Source: JBASTI01 sp964374025
Lineage (GTDB): Bacteria > Patescibacteriota > Minisyncoccia > Spechtbacterales > HO2-43-30
Direction of reading: 5' to 3'
DNA length: 16,832 nucleotides
NCBI GenBank assembly: GCA_964374025.1
Contig: CAYJWU010000021.1
Location: forward strand, 1-16,832
Position numbers and translations under genes: made by a program. A model generated the notes under the pieces. It did no database searches, was not told the origin of the DNA, and saw only the letters and a program-made list of their open reading frames with translations. Shown piece by piece: positions 6,412 through 13,414 of the stretch; the stretch's first letter is position 1, and every line of letters starts with the position of its first letter.

Positions 6412-7422
6412 CTACTTCTTCGACATTATGCTTCGCTTGTATACCTCAAGGTTCTCAAGCGCAATGCCTGTGCCTTTGGCGACGCAAAGAAGCGGGTCTT
6501 CCGCGATATGAGCGGGAACTCCCGTTGCTTCGGTAAGCAAGGCGGCAATATTGGTCATCAGCGCGACGCCCCCCGAAAGTATCATTCCCCTATCCATCAC
6601 ATCAGCTGAAAGTTCCGGAGGGGTTTCGCGAAGCACGGTTTTTACGGTTTGGACAATAACGCGCAGAATCTCTGTCATCGCGTCTGTCACTTCATTTGTT
6701 TTTATGGTTATATTGCGGGGAAGGCCCGTAAGCAAGTCCCTGCCTCTTATATTGTATTCCTGCTCATCCTTAACGGGCAAAGCGCTTCCCAAGGTCTTTT
6801 TTATGTCTTCGGCCGTCTGCTCTCCTATAGCAAGATCATATTTTTCTTTTATATAAGCGGATATCGCGGCATCTATCTTATCTCCTCCCACGCGCGCGGA
6901 GTTTACGCACACTATCCCCCCCAAGGATATTACGGCAACCTCGGTAGTTCCTCCCCCAATATCAACAATCATATGCCCGGATGCCGTATTTATCGGAATG
7001 CCTGCTCCTATTGCCGCAAGTATCGGCTCCTTTACAACATACGCGGCTTTAGCCCCTGCCTTTACCGTAGCTTCCACCACCGCTCGCCGTTCTGTTGAAG
7101 TAATCCCGGCGGGCACCGATACCATTATCTCGGGCTTTAATATGCGAAATCTTCCACTAACCTTATCAATAAAATATCTGATCATTGCCTCGGTTACCTT
7201 GTAATCCGCGATTACTCCATCTTTTAGGGGCCTATGAGCGATAATTGTATCGGGTGTGCGCCCGAGCATCTCTTTCGCCTCATTTCCCACGGCAAGAACG
7301 GCATTGTCATTTACGGAAATCGCGACAACCGAGGGTTCGTTTACAACAATGCCCTTTCCGGGAACGTAAACCAGACAGTTCGCGGTCCCTAGGTCTATAC
7401 CAATTTTGCGAGGAGAAAACAT
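6412..7422 (-). CDS. mreB: Rod-shape determining actin homologue MreB
   Basis: MreB polymerises on the inner membrane face and guides the peptidoglycan elongation machinery. The 336-residue length is normal. The actin-fold nucleotide motifs are intact: phosphate-1 D10-LGTAN15, connect/phosphate-2 D154-IGGGTTE161 and the adenosine motif SGGVA (283-287). VSVPAGITSTERRAV (101-115), KEPILAAIGAG (131-141) and ARVGGDKID (176-184) are further hallmarks. It follows murA with only two bases between stop and start, and no Shine-Dalgarno is visible, so translation is probably coupled to murA. No terminator was found between its stop and the zinc-ribbon promoter. MreC, MreD, PBP2 and RodA are not in this window. 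Confidence 0.97.
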   Translation of the reverse strand: MFSPRKIGIDLGTANCLVYVPGKGIVVNEPSVVAISVNDNAVLAVGNEAKEMLGRTPDTIIAHRPLKDGVIADYKVTEAMIRYFIDKVSGRFRILKPEIMVSVPAGITSTERRAVVEATVKAGAKAAYVVKEPILAAIGAGIPINTASGHMIVDIGGGTTEVAVISLGGIVCVNSARVGGDKIDAAISAYIKEKYDLAIGEQTAEDIKKTLGSALPVKDEQEYNIRGRDLLTGLPRNITIKTNEVTDAMTEILRVIVQTVKTVLRETPPELSADVMDRGMILSGGVALMTNIAALLTEATGVPAHIAEDPLLCVAKGTGIALENLEVYKRSIMSKK

Positions 7423-7424
7423 AG

Positions 7425-8720
7425 TTATATTTTTTTAATATCTGCCCCAAGAGTCCTCAACCTTCCCTCCAAATCTTCATATCCTCTTTCCACATGCTCA
7501 ATATCTTTGATCAAAGTTGTGCCGGAAGCTCCGAGGCCGGCTATCACAAGAGCGGCGCCGCCGCGCAAATCGTAGCTGTAAACTTTGGAACCCCTAAGCG
7601 CGACAGGGCCCCAGACAATAGCGCGGTGAGGATCGCATATCTTGCTCCTTGCGCCCATCTTATTAAGCTCCTTTATGCACGACAACCTTCTCTCATAAAG
7701 GGGTTCGTGTATAAGGGTTGCTCCTTCTGTCTGTGTTGCAAGCACCGAAAACACCGACTGAAGGTCTGTTGGGATTCCCGGATGCGGCAAAGATTGAATA
7801 TTATCCATGACCATTCTTTTTCCTCCAAATCCCGCGCCGGGAAATTTCGCCTTGACCTCAATGCTGTGATCTTCGGGCGCGAGCTTTATATCGGCGCCCG
7901 AAGAAACAAGCTTCTTTATAACAAAATCCAAATCAGAAAGATTGACATTTCTAACCTTAACCCTACCCCCGCACACAAGCGGGGCAATCATAAAAGTACC
8001 TGCCTCTATATAGTCGGGAGAGATTCTATGCGTAGCTCCTCCAAGCCGGCTATTCCCACGAATATTTATAGTGGAAGTTCCATCTCCGCTTATCTTTGCG
8101 CCAATCTTTCGGAGAAACCGCGCAAGATCCCGCACGTGCGGCTCACAAGCCGCGATCTTTATTTGGGACTTTGCCGGCAAGGCGCTTAAAAATGAAAGGG
8201 TATTTTCGGTCGCGGTAACGCTGAATTCTTTCAGGGTAACGGCCTTTGGCCTCCTTGAGAGAGCAGGCATTATGACAGAAAAAAACTTTTTTCCAAGAAT
8301 AATTTTAGCGCCCAAATCGCGAAATGCCTCAAGGTGCGTATCTATCGGCCGCGCTCCTATGCTGCAGCCCCCGGGATAACGCATTCTCTCGACCTGACCG
8401 AATCGGGCAAGCAACGGTCCAAGAAGCAATATGGAAGCGCGCATTTTATTTAGCGCGTCGAAATCAAGCCGGGATGTATTAATTTCTTTATTTTCAATAT
8501 CAATAGATCTCGGGGCTACCCATTTTACATTAGAGCCCATTTGTTCAAGAATATTTAACATCTCAAATACATCAAGCACGCGCGGGAGGTTGCTTATCCT
8601 GCATCTTTCTTTCGTCAAAAGCGTAGCCGAAAGAATGGGCAACGCGGCATTTTTGGAGCCGAGAACATCTATTTCGCCAAAAAGCGGATTTCCGCCATTG
8701 ATTATAAATTTATTGGACAT
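7425..8720 (-). CDS. murA: UDP-N-acetylglucosamine 1-carboxyvinyltransferase MurA
   Basis: MurA transfers enolpyruvate from PEP to UDP-GlcNAc, the first committed cytosolic step of peptidoglycan synthesis. The 431-residue length is typical of this two-domain enzyme. The substrate residues K23-N24 are in LGSKNAALP. The catalytic cysteine is C119 in PGGCSIGARPID (116-127), so the fosfomycin-target residue is kept rather than the Asp variant. The general base is D319 in HPGIPTDLQS (313-322). D385-LRGGAALVIAGL is the conserved late arginine region, usually DLRAxAAL. The start ATG at 8720 follows a weak promoter, and the stop lies two bases before mreB. A retained MurA indicates that the cell makes its own peptidoglycan. 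Confidence 0.97.
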   Translation of the reverse strand: MSNKFIINGGNPLFGEIDVLGSKNAALPILSATLLTKERCRISNLPRVLDVFEMLNILEQMGSNVKWVAPRSIDIENKEINTSRLDFDALNKMRASILLLGPLLARFGQVERMRYPGGCSIGARPIDTHLEAFRDLGAKIILGKKFFSVIMPALSRRPKAVTLKEFSVTATENTLSFLSALPAKSQIKIAACEPHVRDLARFLRKIGAKISGDGTSTINIRGNSRLGGATHRISPDYIEAGTFMIAPLVCGGRVKVRNVNLSDLDFVIKKLVSSGADIKLAPEDHSIEVKAKFPGAGFGGKRMVMDNIQSLPHPGIPTDLQSVFSVLATQTEGATLIHEPLYERRLSCIKELNKMGARSKICDPHRAIVWGPVALRGSKVYSYDLRGGAALVIAGLGASGTTLIKDIEHVERGYEDLEGRLRTLGADIKKI

Positions 8721-8741
8721 CGTAGAAAATAATCTCTATTT

Positions 8742-8770
8742 ACAATACTATACACATGGGGGGCTGGCAA
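8742..8770 (-). promoter_or_regulatory. Candidate promoter of murA-mreB
   Basis: On the - strand TTGCCA (8765-8770) is 17 bases from TATTGT (8742-8747), with 21 bases to the ATG. Matches are moderate. The same 84-base gap also has to hold the divergent promoter of the PEGA gene. Confidence 0.35.
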
Positions 8771-8787
8771 TATGGGCAATTTTGGTG

Positions 8788-8793
8788 TATTAT
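8788..8793 (+). promoter_or_regulatory. Candidate -10 box of the PEGA-domain gene
   Basis: TATTAT lies 11 bases before the ATG at 8805. The -35 position 17 bases upstream reads TGGCAA, which is weak. If real, the transcript starts about four bases before the ATG. Confidence 0.35.
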
Positions 8794-8804
8794 ACGCGCA
8801 TTAC

Positions 8805-9878
8805 ATGAAAAAATCTACGCGAACATTTTTATTTGCCTTATTCGCGATTTTGTTTTTAGTTATTACGCCCGCTATAGTTAGATACTCGCAGGGATATCGC
8901 ATTGACTGGCAAAACAAAACTATAGTGCAAACCGGGGCGTTATTCTTAGAGCCAAGACCAGCGCCCGTGGAAGTATACCTCAACGGCGAATTTACAAAAA
9001 AGAGCAGTTTTGTGTTTCAAAATATCTTTTTGGGCAACTTACTCCCCAAAGAGTACCTTGTCGAAGTAAAGAAAGAGGGCTATTCCCCATGGCGAAAAAA
9101 ATTAACCGTGTCTCCAAAATTAGTCAGTGAAGCTAAAAATATTACTCTTTTCCCCCTGCCCGCCGACAGGCAGGCGGGCCTGCCGGATCCAGACAAGATA
9201 AATAAAATTGGCGAAAACTTACGAGATTTTTTCCCATCCCCTTCGGGAAAGTATTTTGTATTTCTCAAGAATACCCAAGTTCCCAAAATGAGTTTGTACT
9301 CCTTAAATGATCAACGGGAAATCCTCGCCCTAAACATGCCGAGCGCCTTCGCTGACTATACTATAGGCGACGTCCAATGGGATAGAGATTCAACTAATAT
9401 TATTTTTTCCCTTAATAATTCTGCCGAGCGTCTGCTTTTTTCCTACAATATAGAAAACGCTGCGATTTCCAAACCCCCTAAAGACTCATCGTTAGAAAAA
9501 ATTTCGTACGACACGGAAAGGGCAATAGTCGCTCGCGACCGCAAAAAAATTCTTCTTATCAAAAAAAACGAGCTTGCTGTTTACTGGCTGGAGGACATAA
9601 GAACCGAGCCCCTCCGGAGCGCGGGGGACTATGAGCAGATTATAAACGCGCGCGAGCAAACGATTGGGGACGCGGTGTGGTTTAGCAAAAACAACGAATA
9701 CGTAGTGTTCTCCATGGGAAATTCCATAAATGCAACGGAACTAGACGGAAGAGATAATAGGAATACCCATGTACTTATAAACTCCGGAGCAAAAAAAATA
9801 TTTTACGAGGAAAAAAATGAAGTAATATATTTTCTAGACAATGACACGCTGTACTCTCTGTCGCTCAAATACAAGTAA
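8805..9878 (+). CDS. Signal-anchored PEGA-domain protein
   Basis: This 357-residue envelope protein starts with a basic stretch and one hydrophobic helix (about residues 7-25), then an extracytoplasmic PEGA domain (about 49-115) showing APVEVYLNGEF and LPKEYLVEVKKEGYSPW. The rest (128-357) has blade-like repeats of the kind PSGKYFVFLKN and NNEYVVFSMGN, reminiscent of TolB/WD-like propellers. Residues 118-127 (LPADRQAGLP) are a GC-rich palindrome read in frame. The ATG at 8805 is chosen because it directly precedes the signal anchor; an in-frame ATG at 8772 would add 11 residues and lies upstream of the likely -10 box. It is divergent from murA, and its stop is eight bases from the convergent rpsI stop. 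PEGA domains are usually surface or envelope modules; no enzyme activity is suggested. Confidence 0.82.
   Translation: MKKSTRTFLFALFAILFLVITPAIVRYSQGYRIDWQNKTIVQTGALFLEPRPAPVEVYLNGEFTKKSSFVFQNIFLGNLLPKEYLVEVKKEGYSPWRKKLTVSPKLVSEAKNITLFPLPADRQAGLPDPDKINKIGENLRDFFPSPSGKYFVFLKNTQVPKMSLYSLNDQREILALNMPSAFADYTIGDVQWDRDSTNIIFSLNNSAERLLFSYNIENAAISKPPKDSSLEKISYDTERAIVARDRKKILLIKKNELAVYWLEDIRTEPLRSAGDYEQIINAREQTIGDAVWFSKNNEYVVFSMGNSINATELDGRDNRNTHVLINSGAKKIFYEEKNEVIYFLDNDTLYSLSLKYK
9155..9184 (+). repeat. GC-rich palindrome inside the PEGA gene
   Basis: CCTGCC (9155-9160), GGCAGG (9169-9174) and CCTGCC (9179-9184) can form two alternative hairpins. It encodes LPADRQAGL, against LPVRQAGL in the glycosyltransferase insert, in the same strand and frame, and the two share the 11-base stretch GGCAGGCGGGC. 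The local GC content is far above the AT-rich flanks. Confidence 0.65.
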
Positions 9879-9886
9879 AATAAATA

Positions 9887-10417
9887 TTATCGCTTGGCCC
9901 ACTGGGGAGCGCGTCTCGCCTTTTTAAGGCCGAATTTTTTACGCTCTGTCTTGCGGGGATCTCGCCTTAAGAACCCCGCTCGCTTTAGGCGCTTGCGAAA
10001 ATCAGGATTAAACTTCACGAGCGCGCGGGCAGTTCCGTGCCGCACCGCCTCCGCCTGCCCGGACACCCCCCCGCCGCGCACCAGAACGGACACGTTGAAT
10101 TTATCCATTACCTTCATTTTTCTTAAAGCCCCATCGGCAAGTGATTGAAGTTCAAAAGTCGGGAAATACCGGACGTACTCGCGCTTGTTTATCGAAAAAC
10201 CATTCCCGCCTCGCGTAAAAAGACGCACGCGCGCGATTGAACGCTTTCTTCTCCCGACTGCCTCGTAATACTTTATCGGACGCTTGTCCAAATCCAAAGT
10301 TTCATCTGCCAAAACTGGCTCCGGGGATTTTACAACCTTTTTTACGGGCTTTTTAAGCGACTTTTTCGCGGGCTTCTTCGCGGATTTTATTTTTTTCGCG
10401 GATTTCGTTTGTGGCAT
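9887..10417 (-). CDS. rpsI: 30S ribosomal protein S9 (uS9) with a lysine-rich N-terminal extension
   Basis: The conserved S9 body begins near residue 48 (YYEAVGRRKRSIARVRL, 50-66) and includes GGGVSGQAEAVRHGTARAL (115-133) and the basic C-terminal tail ending in KR, which reaches toward the P-site tRNA in known ribosomes. At 176 residues it is about 45 longer than the usual 130. The extra N-terminal segment (1-45) is low-complexity, with 13 lysines in the first 30 residues, alternating with Ala and Pro. It is last in the ribosomal operon, eight bases after rplM. No ribosome binding site and no terminator are visible. Its 3' end nearly touches the convergent PEGA gene. Confidence 0.96.
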   Translation of the reverse strand: MPQTKSAKKIKSAKKPAKKSLKKPVKKVVKSPEPVLADETLDLDKRPIKYYEAVGRRKRSIARVRLFTRGGNGFSINKREYVRYFPTFELQSLADGALRKMKVMDKFNVSVLVRGGGVSGQAEAVRHGTARALVKFNPDFRKRLKRAGFLRRDPRKTERKKFGLKKARRAPQWAKR

Positions 10418-10425
10418 AATGTTAT

Positions 10426-10764
10426 TTATATAATGAGAAGCCGCTTCATAAACCGCGCGCGCAGTTTGTTATGCGGCAACATACCGTAAACCGCCCTGCG
10501 CAAAACTTCCCCCCGGCTCTCCCCCACAAGATCTTTATAGGTTTTCATTCTTATTCCGCCCGGATATCCAGTGTATCTCCAATATTTCTTTTCGGTCAAT
10601 TTATTGCCGCTTACTTTTATTTTTTCAACATTTAAAACCTCTACGGAATTGCCGGAATCAACATGCGGCAAAAAACTTTCCTCGTTTTTCCCCCGCAAAA
10701 GCATCGCAACCTCGCTTGCAAGCCGTCCTAGTATTCTATTTGACGCGTCAATGGTGTATTTCAT
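10426..10764 (-). CDS. rplM: 50S ribosomal protein L13 (uL13), compact form
   Basis: The L13 core is clear: DASNRILGRLASEVAMLLRGK (6-26), NVEKIKVSGNKLTEKKYWRYTGYPGG (45-70) and EVLRRAVYGMLPHNKLR (86-102). The protein is 112 residues, against roughly 140 in most bacteria. It begins right at the core and stops after MKRLLII, losing the usual C-terminal tail. Its ATG overlaps the rplQ stop (10761-10764, ATGA), which implies translational coupling. rplM and rpsI are an ancient gene pair, here attached to the end of the alpha operon. Confidence 0.95.
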   Translation of the reverse strand: MKYTIDASNRILGRLASEVAMLLRGKNEESFLPHVDSGNSVEVLNVEKIKVSGNKLTEKKYWRYTGYPGGIRMKTYKDLVGESRGEVLRRAVYGMLPHNKLRARFMKRLLII

Positions 10765-11114
10765 GATACAAACTCTATCACCGCCATTTTTGCCGAATCG
10801 GACCGGCGAGGTACGCGCTTTACGATTCGTACGTACCCTCCGTTCCTGTCCTTATATCGGGGCGCGATATCCTTAATGATCTTTACAGCCGCGGCTTTAT
10901 CTTTAAAACTTTTCGCGCTGGAACGCCTCGCGTAAAGAGTATCCGCCTTTGATTTTGTAACAATTTTTTCTATGAAGCCCCGCAATTCTTTGGCTTTTGC
11001 TTCGGTTGTTGTAATTTTCCCGCGCAAAACCAGGGCTTGCGCTAAGCTTCCCAAAAGGGCGCGTCTCCGGTCGCGCAATCTTCCAAATTTTCTTCCGCGT
11101 TTTATCTTGCTCAT
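10761..11114 (-). CDS. rplQ: 50S ribosomal protein L17 (bL17)
   Basis: This 117-residue L17 shows the family N-terminus SKIKRGRKFGRLRDRRRALL (2-21), then LVLRGKITTTEAKAKELR (28-45), and the C-terminal GGYVRIVKRVPRRSDSAKMAVIEF. It lines the exit-tunnel side of the 50S subunit. Its start overlaps the rpoA stop by four bases (11111-11114) and its stop overlaps the rplM start by four bases, so three successive genes are chained by ATGA junctions. Confidence 0.96.
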   Translation of the reverse strand: MSKIKRGRKFGRLRDRRRALLGSLAQALVLRGKITTTEAKAKELRGFIEKIVTKSKADTLYARRSSAKSFKDKAAAVKIIKDIAPRYKDRNGGYVRIVKRVPRRSDSAKMAVIEFVS

Positions 11115-11893
11115 TTTTTATTTTTCTCCCCGGACTTTGGCTTTGCGGCCTTTTTAGCGGCGGATTTTGGCTTCTTTTTTGACGCTGATTTTTTAATCTT
11201 CTCCTCTTTTTTCTCAAATTGGCCGGCTAACTTAAAATGATCAACGAGAAGATTAGAGGCATATTCAAGCGCCTCCTGTGGGGAAATCGCGCCGTTCGTC
11301 ACAATCTCAAGGCGCAATCTGTTGAAATTGGTGCGCTCACCCACCCGCATATTCTCAATTTCAAAATTTACTTTTCTCATCGGAGTAAAAATCGCGTCCA
11401 GGGGTATCGCGCCTATTGCGGCCCCTCCTTTTTGCTGCTGTTCAACGGGAATGTAGCCAAGTCCCGGTTCGATAGTAAGCTCCGCCACAAGATTCGCATC
11501 GCGGCTTGTAAGGGTTGCGATATGAGCATCCTTGTTAATAACTTCAACCTGACTTGGCGCAACAATGTCAGCGGCCGTAACCTTGCGCGCTCCTTTTATT
11601 TTAATCGTGGCAGTTTGAGGTTCGTCGCCATGGAGCTTTATGAAAACCTGCTTCAAATTAAGCGTTATCTCCAAAACATCTTCGAGCACTCCGGGCAGCG
11701 TGGAGAATTCATGCGGAGCTCCTTTTATCTTAACTTTTGTAATTGCCGCGCCCGGCAAAGAAGAATAAAGCGCGCGCCTTAAGGCGTTGCCAACTGTTAC
11801 CCCGTATCCTGGGTATAATTCTTCTATTTCGAAAACGGCTCTGTTCTCGCTTTGTTCTTTAATTTTTGGCGGTTTTGGTAAAGTAATCTGCAT
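11111..11893 (-). CDS. rpoA: RNA polymerase alpha subunit without the C-terminal domain
   Basis: The alpha N-terminal domain, which dimerises and nucleates RNA polymerase assembly, is intact: GYGVTVGNALRRALYSSLPG (29-48), HEFSTLPGVLEDV (61-73), EPGLGYIP (142-149) and RVGERTNFNRLRLEI (183-197). Typical alpha subunits have about 310-330 residues and carry a helix-hairpin-helix alphaCTD that contacts UP elements and activators. This protein ends at 260. After residue 226 there is only a tail with 16 lysines in 34 residues and no recognisable alphaCTD. The next gene overlaps the stop, so no downstream fragment exists. It lies between rpsD and rplQ, the classic position. Confidence 0.96.
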   Translation of the reverse strand: MQITLPKPPKIKEQSENRAVFEIEELYPGYGVTVGNALRRALYSSLPGAAITKVKIKGAPHEFSTLPGVLEDVLEITLNLKQVFIKLHGDEPQTATIKIKGARKVTAADIVAPSQVEVINKDAHIATLTSRDANLVAELTIEPGLGYIPVEQQQKGGAAIGAIPLDAIFTPMRKVNFEIENMRVGERTNFNRLRLEIVTNGAISPQEALEYASNLLVDHFKLAGQFEKKEEKIKKSASKKKPKSAAKKAAKPKSGEKNKK

Positions 11894-11908
11894 GTCGATT
11901 TTTGTTAA

Positions 11909-12397
11909 TTATCTTGAATAAAATTCAATTATTGGCTTAACGCTCGCTATTATCATAGGATCCTCAATTTTAGGGGACGCGCTAATTGTGGCCCGAAGCT
12001 CAATCTTATCCAAACTAATCCACGCGGGAGTTTCAAATTTAGACAAGCTCAACGCCAAGTCCTTAAACGGCGCTATATTCGCGCTAAGAGGATGGATGCT
12101 GACTATATCATTAATTTTAACCCTGAAAGACGGCAAATTTACATCGTGCCCGTTCACTTGTATATGCCCGTGGCTCACAAGCTGTCTCGCGGCTCTCCGT
12201 GTTGGCGCGAAGCCGCATCGGTACACAACATTGTCAAATCGCATTTCGAGGCCCCGCATTATTGAATCCGGATCCTTGCCGCGCCTAAAATACCCGCGAA
12301 ATTGTTTTTCGCGCAATCCGTAAATTTCCTTAAGCCCCTGCTTCTCCGCAAACTGCTGCCCATATTCTGATTTTGTTCTTTGTCCTCGCCCTGGCAT
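11909..12397 (-). CDS. rpsD: 30S ribosomal protein S4 (uS4), N-terminally short
   Basis: S4 binds 16S rRNA early in 30S assembly. The body is clear: SEYGQQFAEKQGLKEIYGL (10-28), REKQFRGYF (29-37), the S4 RNA-binding domain RFDNVVYRCGFAPTRRAARQLV (53-74) with HGHIQVNGH (76-84), and the C-terminal IIEFYSR. At 162 residues it lacks about 40 N-terminal residues found in the usual ~205-residue protein. It starts at the segment equivalent to the PPGQHG region. An in-frame stop lies four codons upstream of the ATG, and rpsK ends 14 bases away, so no longer start is possible. No Shine-Dalgarno is visible. Confidence 0.95.
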   Translation of the reverse strand: MPGRGQRTKSEYGQQFAEKQGLKEIYGLREKQFRGYFRRGKDPDSIMRGLEMRFDNVVYRCGFAPTRRAARQLVSHGHIQVNGHDVNLPSFRVKINDIVSIHPLSANIAPFKDLALSLSKFETPAWISLDKIELRATISASPKIEDPMIIASVKPIIEFYSR

Positions 12398-12411
12398 ACA
12401 AAATAATTATT

Positions 12412-12864
12412 TTAAACTCTTCTTGCTTTTCGGGCCCGACAGCCATTATGCGGAACGGGGGTTAAATCCTGCAGGGAAAAAATATTTATACCGCGACCGA
12501 CAAGCGCGCGGATAGCCGCGTCGCGCCCGCTGCCTACGCCCTGCACATACACGGACACTTTCCCAAGATCGCTTACCCCCAGCTTTTCAAACACATTTTC
12601 CACTACTTTTGACGCCGCGTAGGGCGTCGCCTTTTTGGGACCCTTAAAGCCCATAGCTCCCGAGCTTGACCAGACAATCACATCCCCGCGCGAATCAGTT
12701 ACAGAAATTAAAGTATTATTGTAACTTGCGGAAATATAAATGCGCGCAGATGCCAATCTTGCCGCTCGCTTGTTTTCCTTTTGTTTTTTTTCTGTTTCCA
12801 AAGCAGCATTAGATGCGTCTAATACTCCTCCTTCAGTTTCTTTTATTACGCGTTTTTTACCCAT
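12412..12864 (-). CDS. rpsK: 30S ribosomal protein S11 (uS11)
   Basis: This 150-residue S11, a platform protein near the E site, shows ARIYISASYNNTLISVTD (40-57), SSSGAMGFKGPKKATPYAA (66-84), VQGVGSGRDAAIRAL (107-121) and the terminal TPVPHNGCRARKARRV (135-150). The first 35 residues form a charged extension beyond the usual 129-residue protein. It lies between rpsM and rpsD, 39 bases after rpsM, the largest gap inside this operon. That gap shows no promoter or hairpin that I can support. Confidence 0.96.
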   Translation of the reverse strand: MGKKRVIKETEGGVLDASNAALETEKKQKENKRAARLASARIYISASYNNTLISVTDSRGDVIVWSSSGAMGFKGPKKATPYAASKVVENVFEKLGVSDLGKVSVYVQGVGSGRDAAIRALVGRGINIFSLQDLTPVPHNGCRARKARRV

Positions 12865-12903
12865 AATATTGAGCCGTAAACTATTAATAGCGAGCCTGCC
12901 GAA

Positions 12904-13293
12904 CTATGTAGGCGATGCCGCCGGCTTTCTGCCGGATCCCATCGTACGGCGGACATTTCCCCGGATAGTTCTTCCGTTTGTTCGCGTTTGCTGGCCCCGT
13001 ACGGGAAGCCCCTTAACGTGCCGGACTCCCCTATAGCAATTTATATCTTTTAATCTTTTTATGTTAAGCTGTACTTCTCTTCGCAATTCTCCCTCTACCT
13101 TATGCCCTTCCTCTATAAGGCCCCTAAGCTTATTCAGCTCTTGCGCGCTTAATTTATTCGCGCGTATATTGGGATCCAATTTAGATTGGGCTAAAATTTT
13201 TTTACTCAAAGAATGCCCTATGCCGTAAATATAGGTAAGCGCGATCTCTATTCTTTTGTCTTCTGGGATATTTACCCCCGCAATGCGTGGCAT
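12904..13293 (-). CDS. rpsM: 30S ribosomal protein S13 (uS13)
   Basis: This 129-residue S13 sits in the head of the small subunit, near the P-site tRNA and the subunit bridge. It starts MPRIAGVNIPEDKRIEIALT, and GIGHSLSKKIL (24-34), GHKVEGELRREV (63-74) and RGVRHVKGLPVRGQQTRTNGRT (88-109) are hallmark segments. The ATG at 13293 gives the canonical N-terminus. A longer in-frame start at 13344 would add 17 unrelated residues and run through rpmJ in another frame. It begins four bases after the rpmJ stop. Confidence 0.96.
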   Translation of the reverse strand: MPRIAGVNIPEDKRIEIALTYIYGIGHSLSKKILAQSKLDPNIRANKLSAQELNKLRGLIEEGHKVEGELRREVQLNIKRLKDINCYRGVRHVKGLPVRGQQTRTNGRTIRGNVRRTMGSGRKPAASPT

Positions 13294-13297
13294 ATTA

Positions 13298-13414
13298 TTA
13301 ACCTTGTCTTTGCTTATGCTTTGGATTCCCGTTGCACATAACAAAAACTCGACCCTCGCGTCGAACTATTTTACAACTCTTACAAATCTTTTTTACGGAA
13401 GAACGTACTTTCAT
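13298..13414 (-). CDS. rpmJ: 50S ribosomal protein L36 (bL36)
   Basis: This 38-residue protein begins MKVRSSVKKICKSCKIVRRE and ends GNPKHKQRQG. It keeps the C-x2-C (C11, C14), Cys (C27) and His (H33) zinc ribbon of the cysteine-containing L36 type. L36 is a small late-assembling 50S protein. Its ATG (13414-13412) overlaps the infA stop (13413-13411) as ATGA, and rpsM starts four bases after its TAA. The infA-rpmJ-rpsM order is the standard bacterial arrangement. Confidence 0.97.
   Translation of the reverse strand: MKVRSSVKKICKSCKIVRREGRVFVMCNGNPKHKQRQG

Noticed and set aside
6060..6536. Open frames on the + strand across the zinc-ribbon and mreB 3' ends
   Set aside because: They lie antisense to better supported genes, span the zinc-ribbon promoter, and have no ribosome site or recognisable domain.
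8772..8804. Upstream ATG at 8772 for the PEGA protein
   Set aside because: It lies upstream of the likely -10 box and adds 11 residues before the positively charged signal-anchor start, so 8805 is preferred.
10761..11217. A frameshift having cut off the RpoA C-terminal domain
   Set aside because: No alphaCTD-like residues appear in the other frames, and the rpoA stop overlaps the rplQ start, leaving no room.
11237..11782. Long open frame on the + strand opposite rpoA (181 codons)
   Set aside because: It is antisense to a clear rpoA, has no ribosome site, and its translation looks like no protein; it is a shadow frame.
12904..13344. Longer S13 starting at 13344
   Set aside because: The extra 17 residues do not belong to S13 and overlap rpmJ in another frame; the ATG at 13293 gives the canonical MPRIAGVNIP start.
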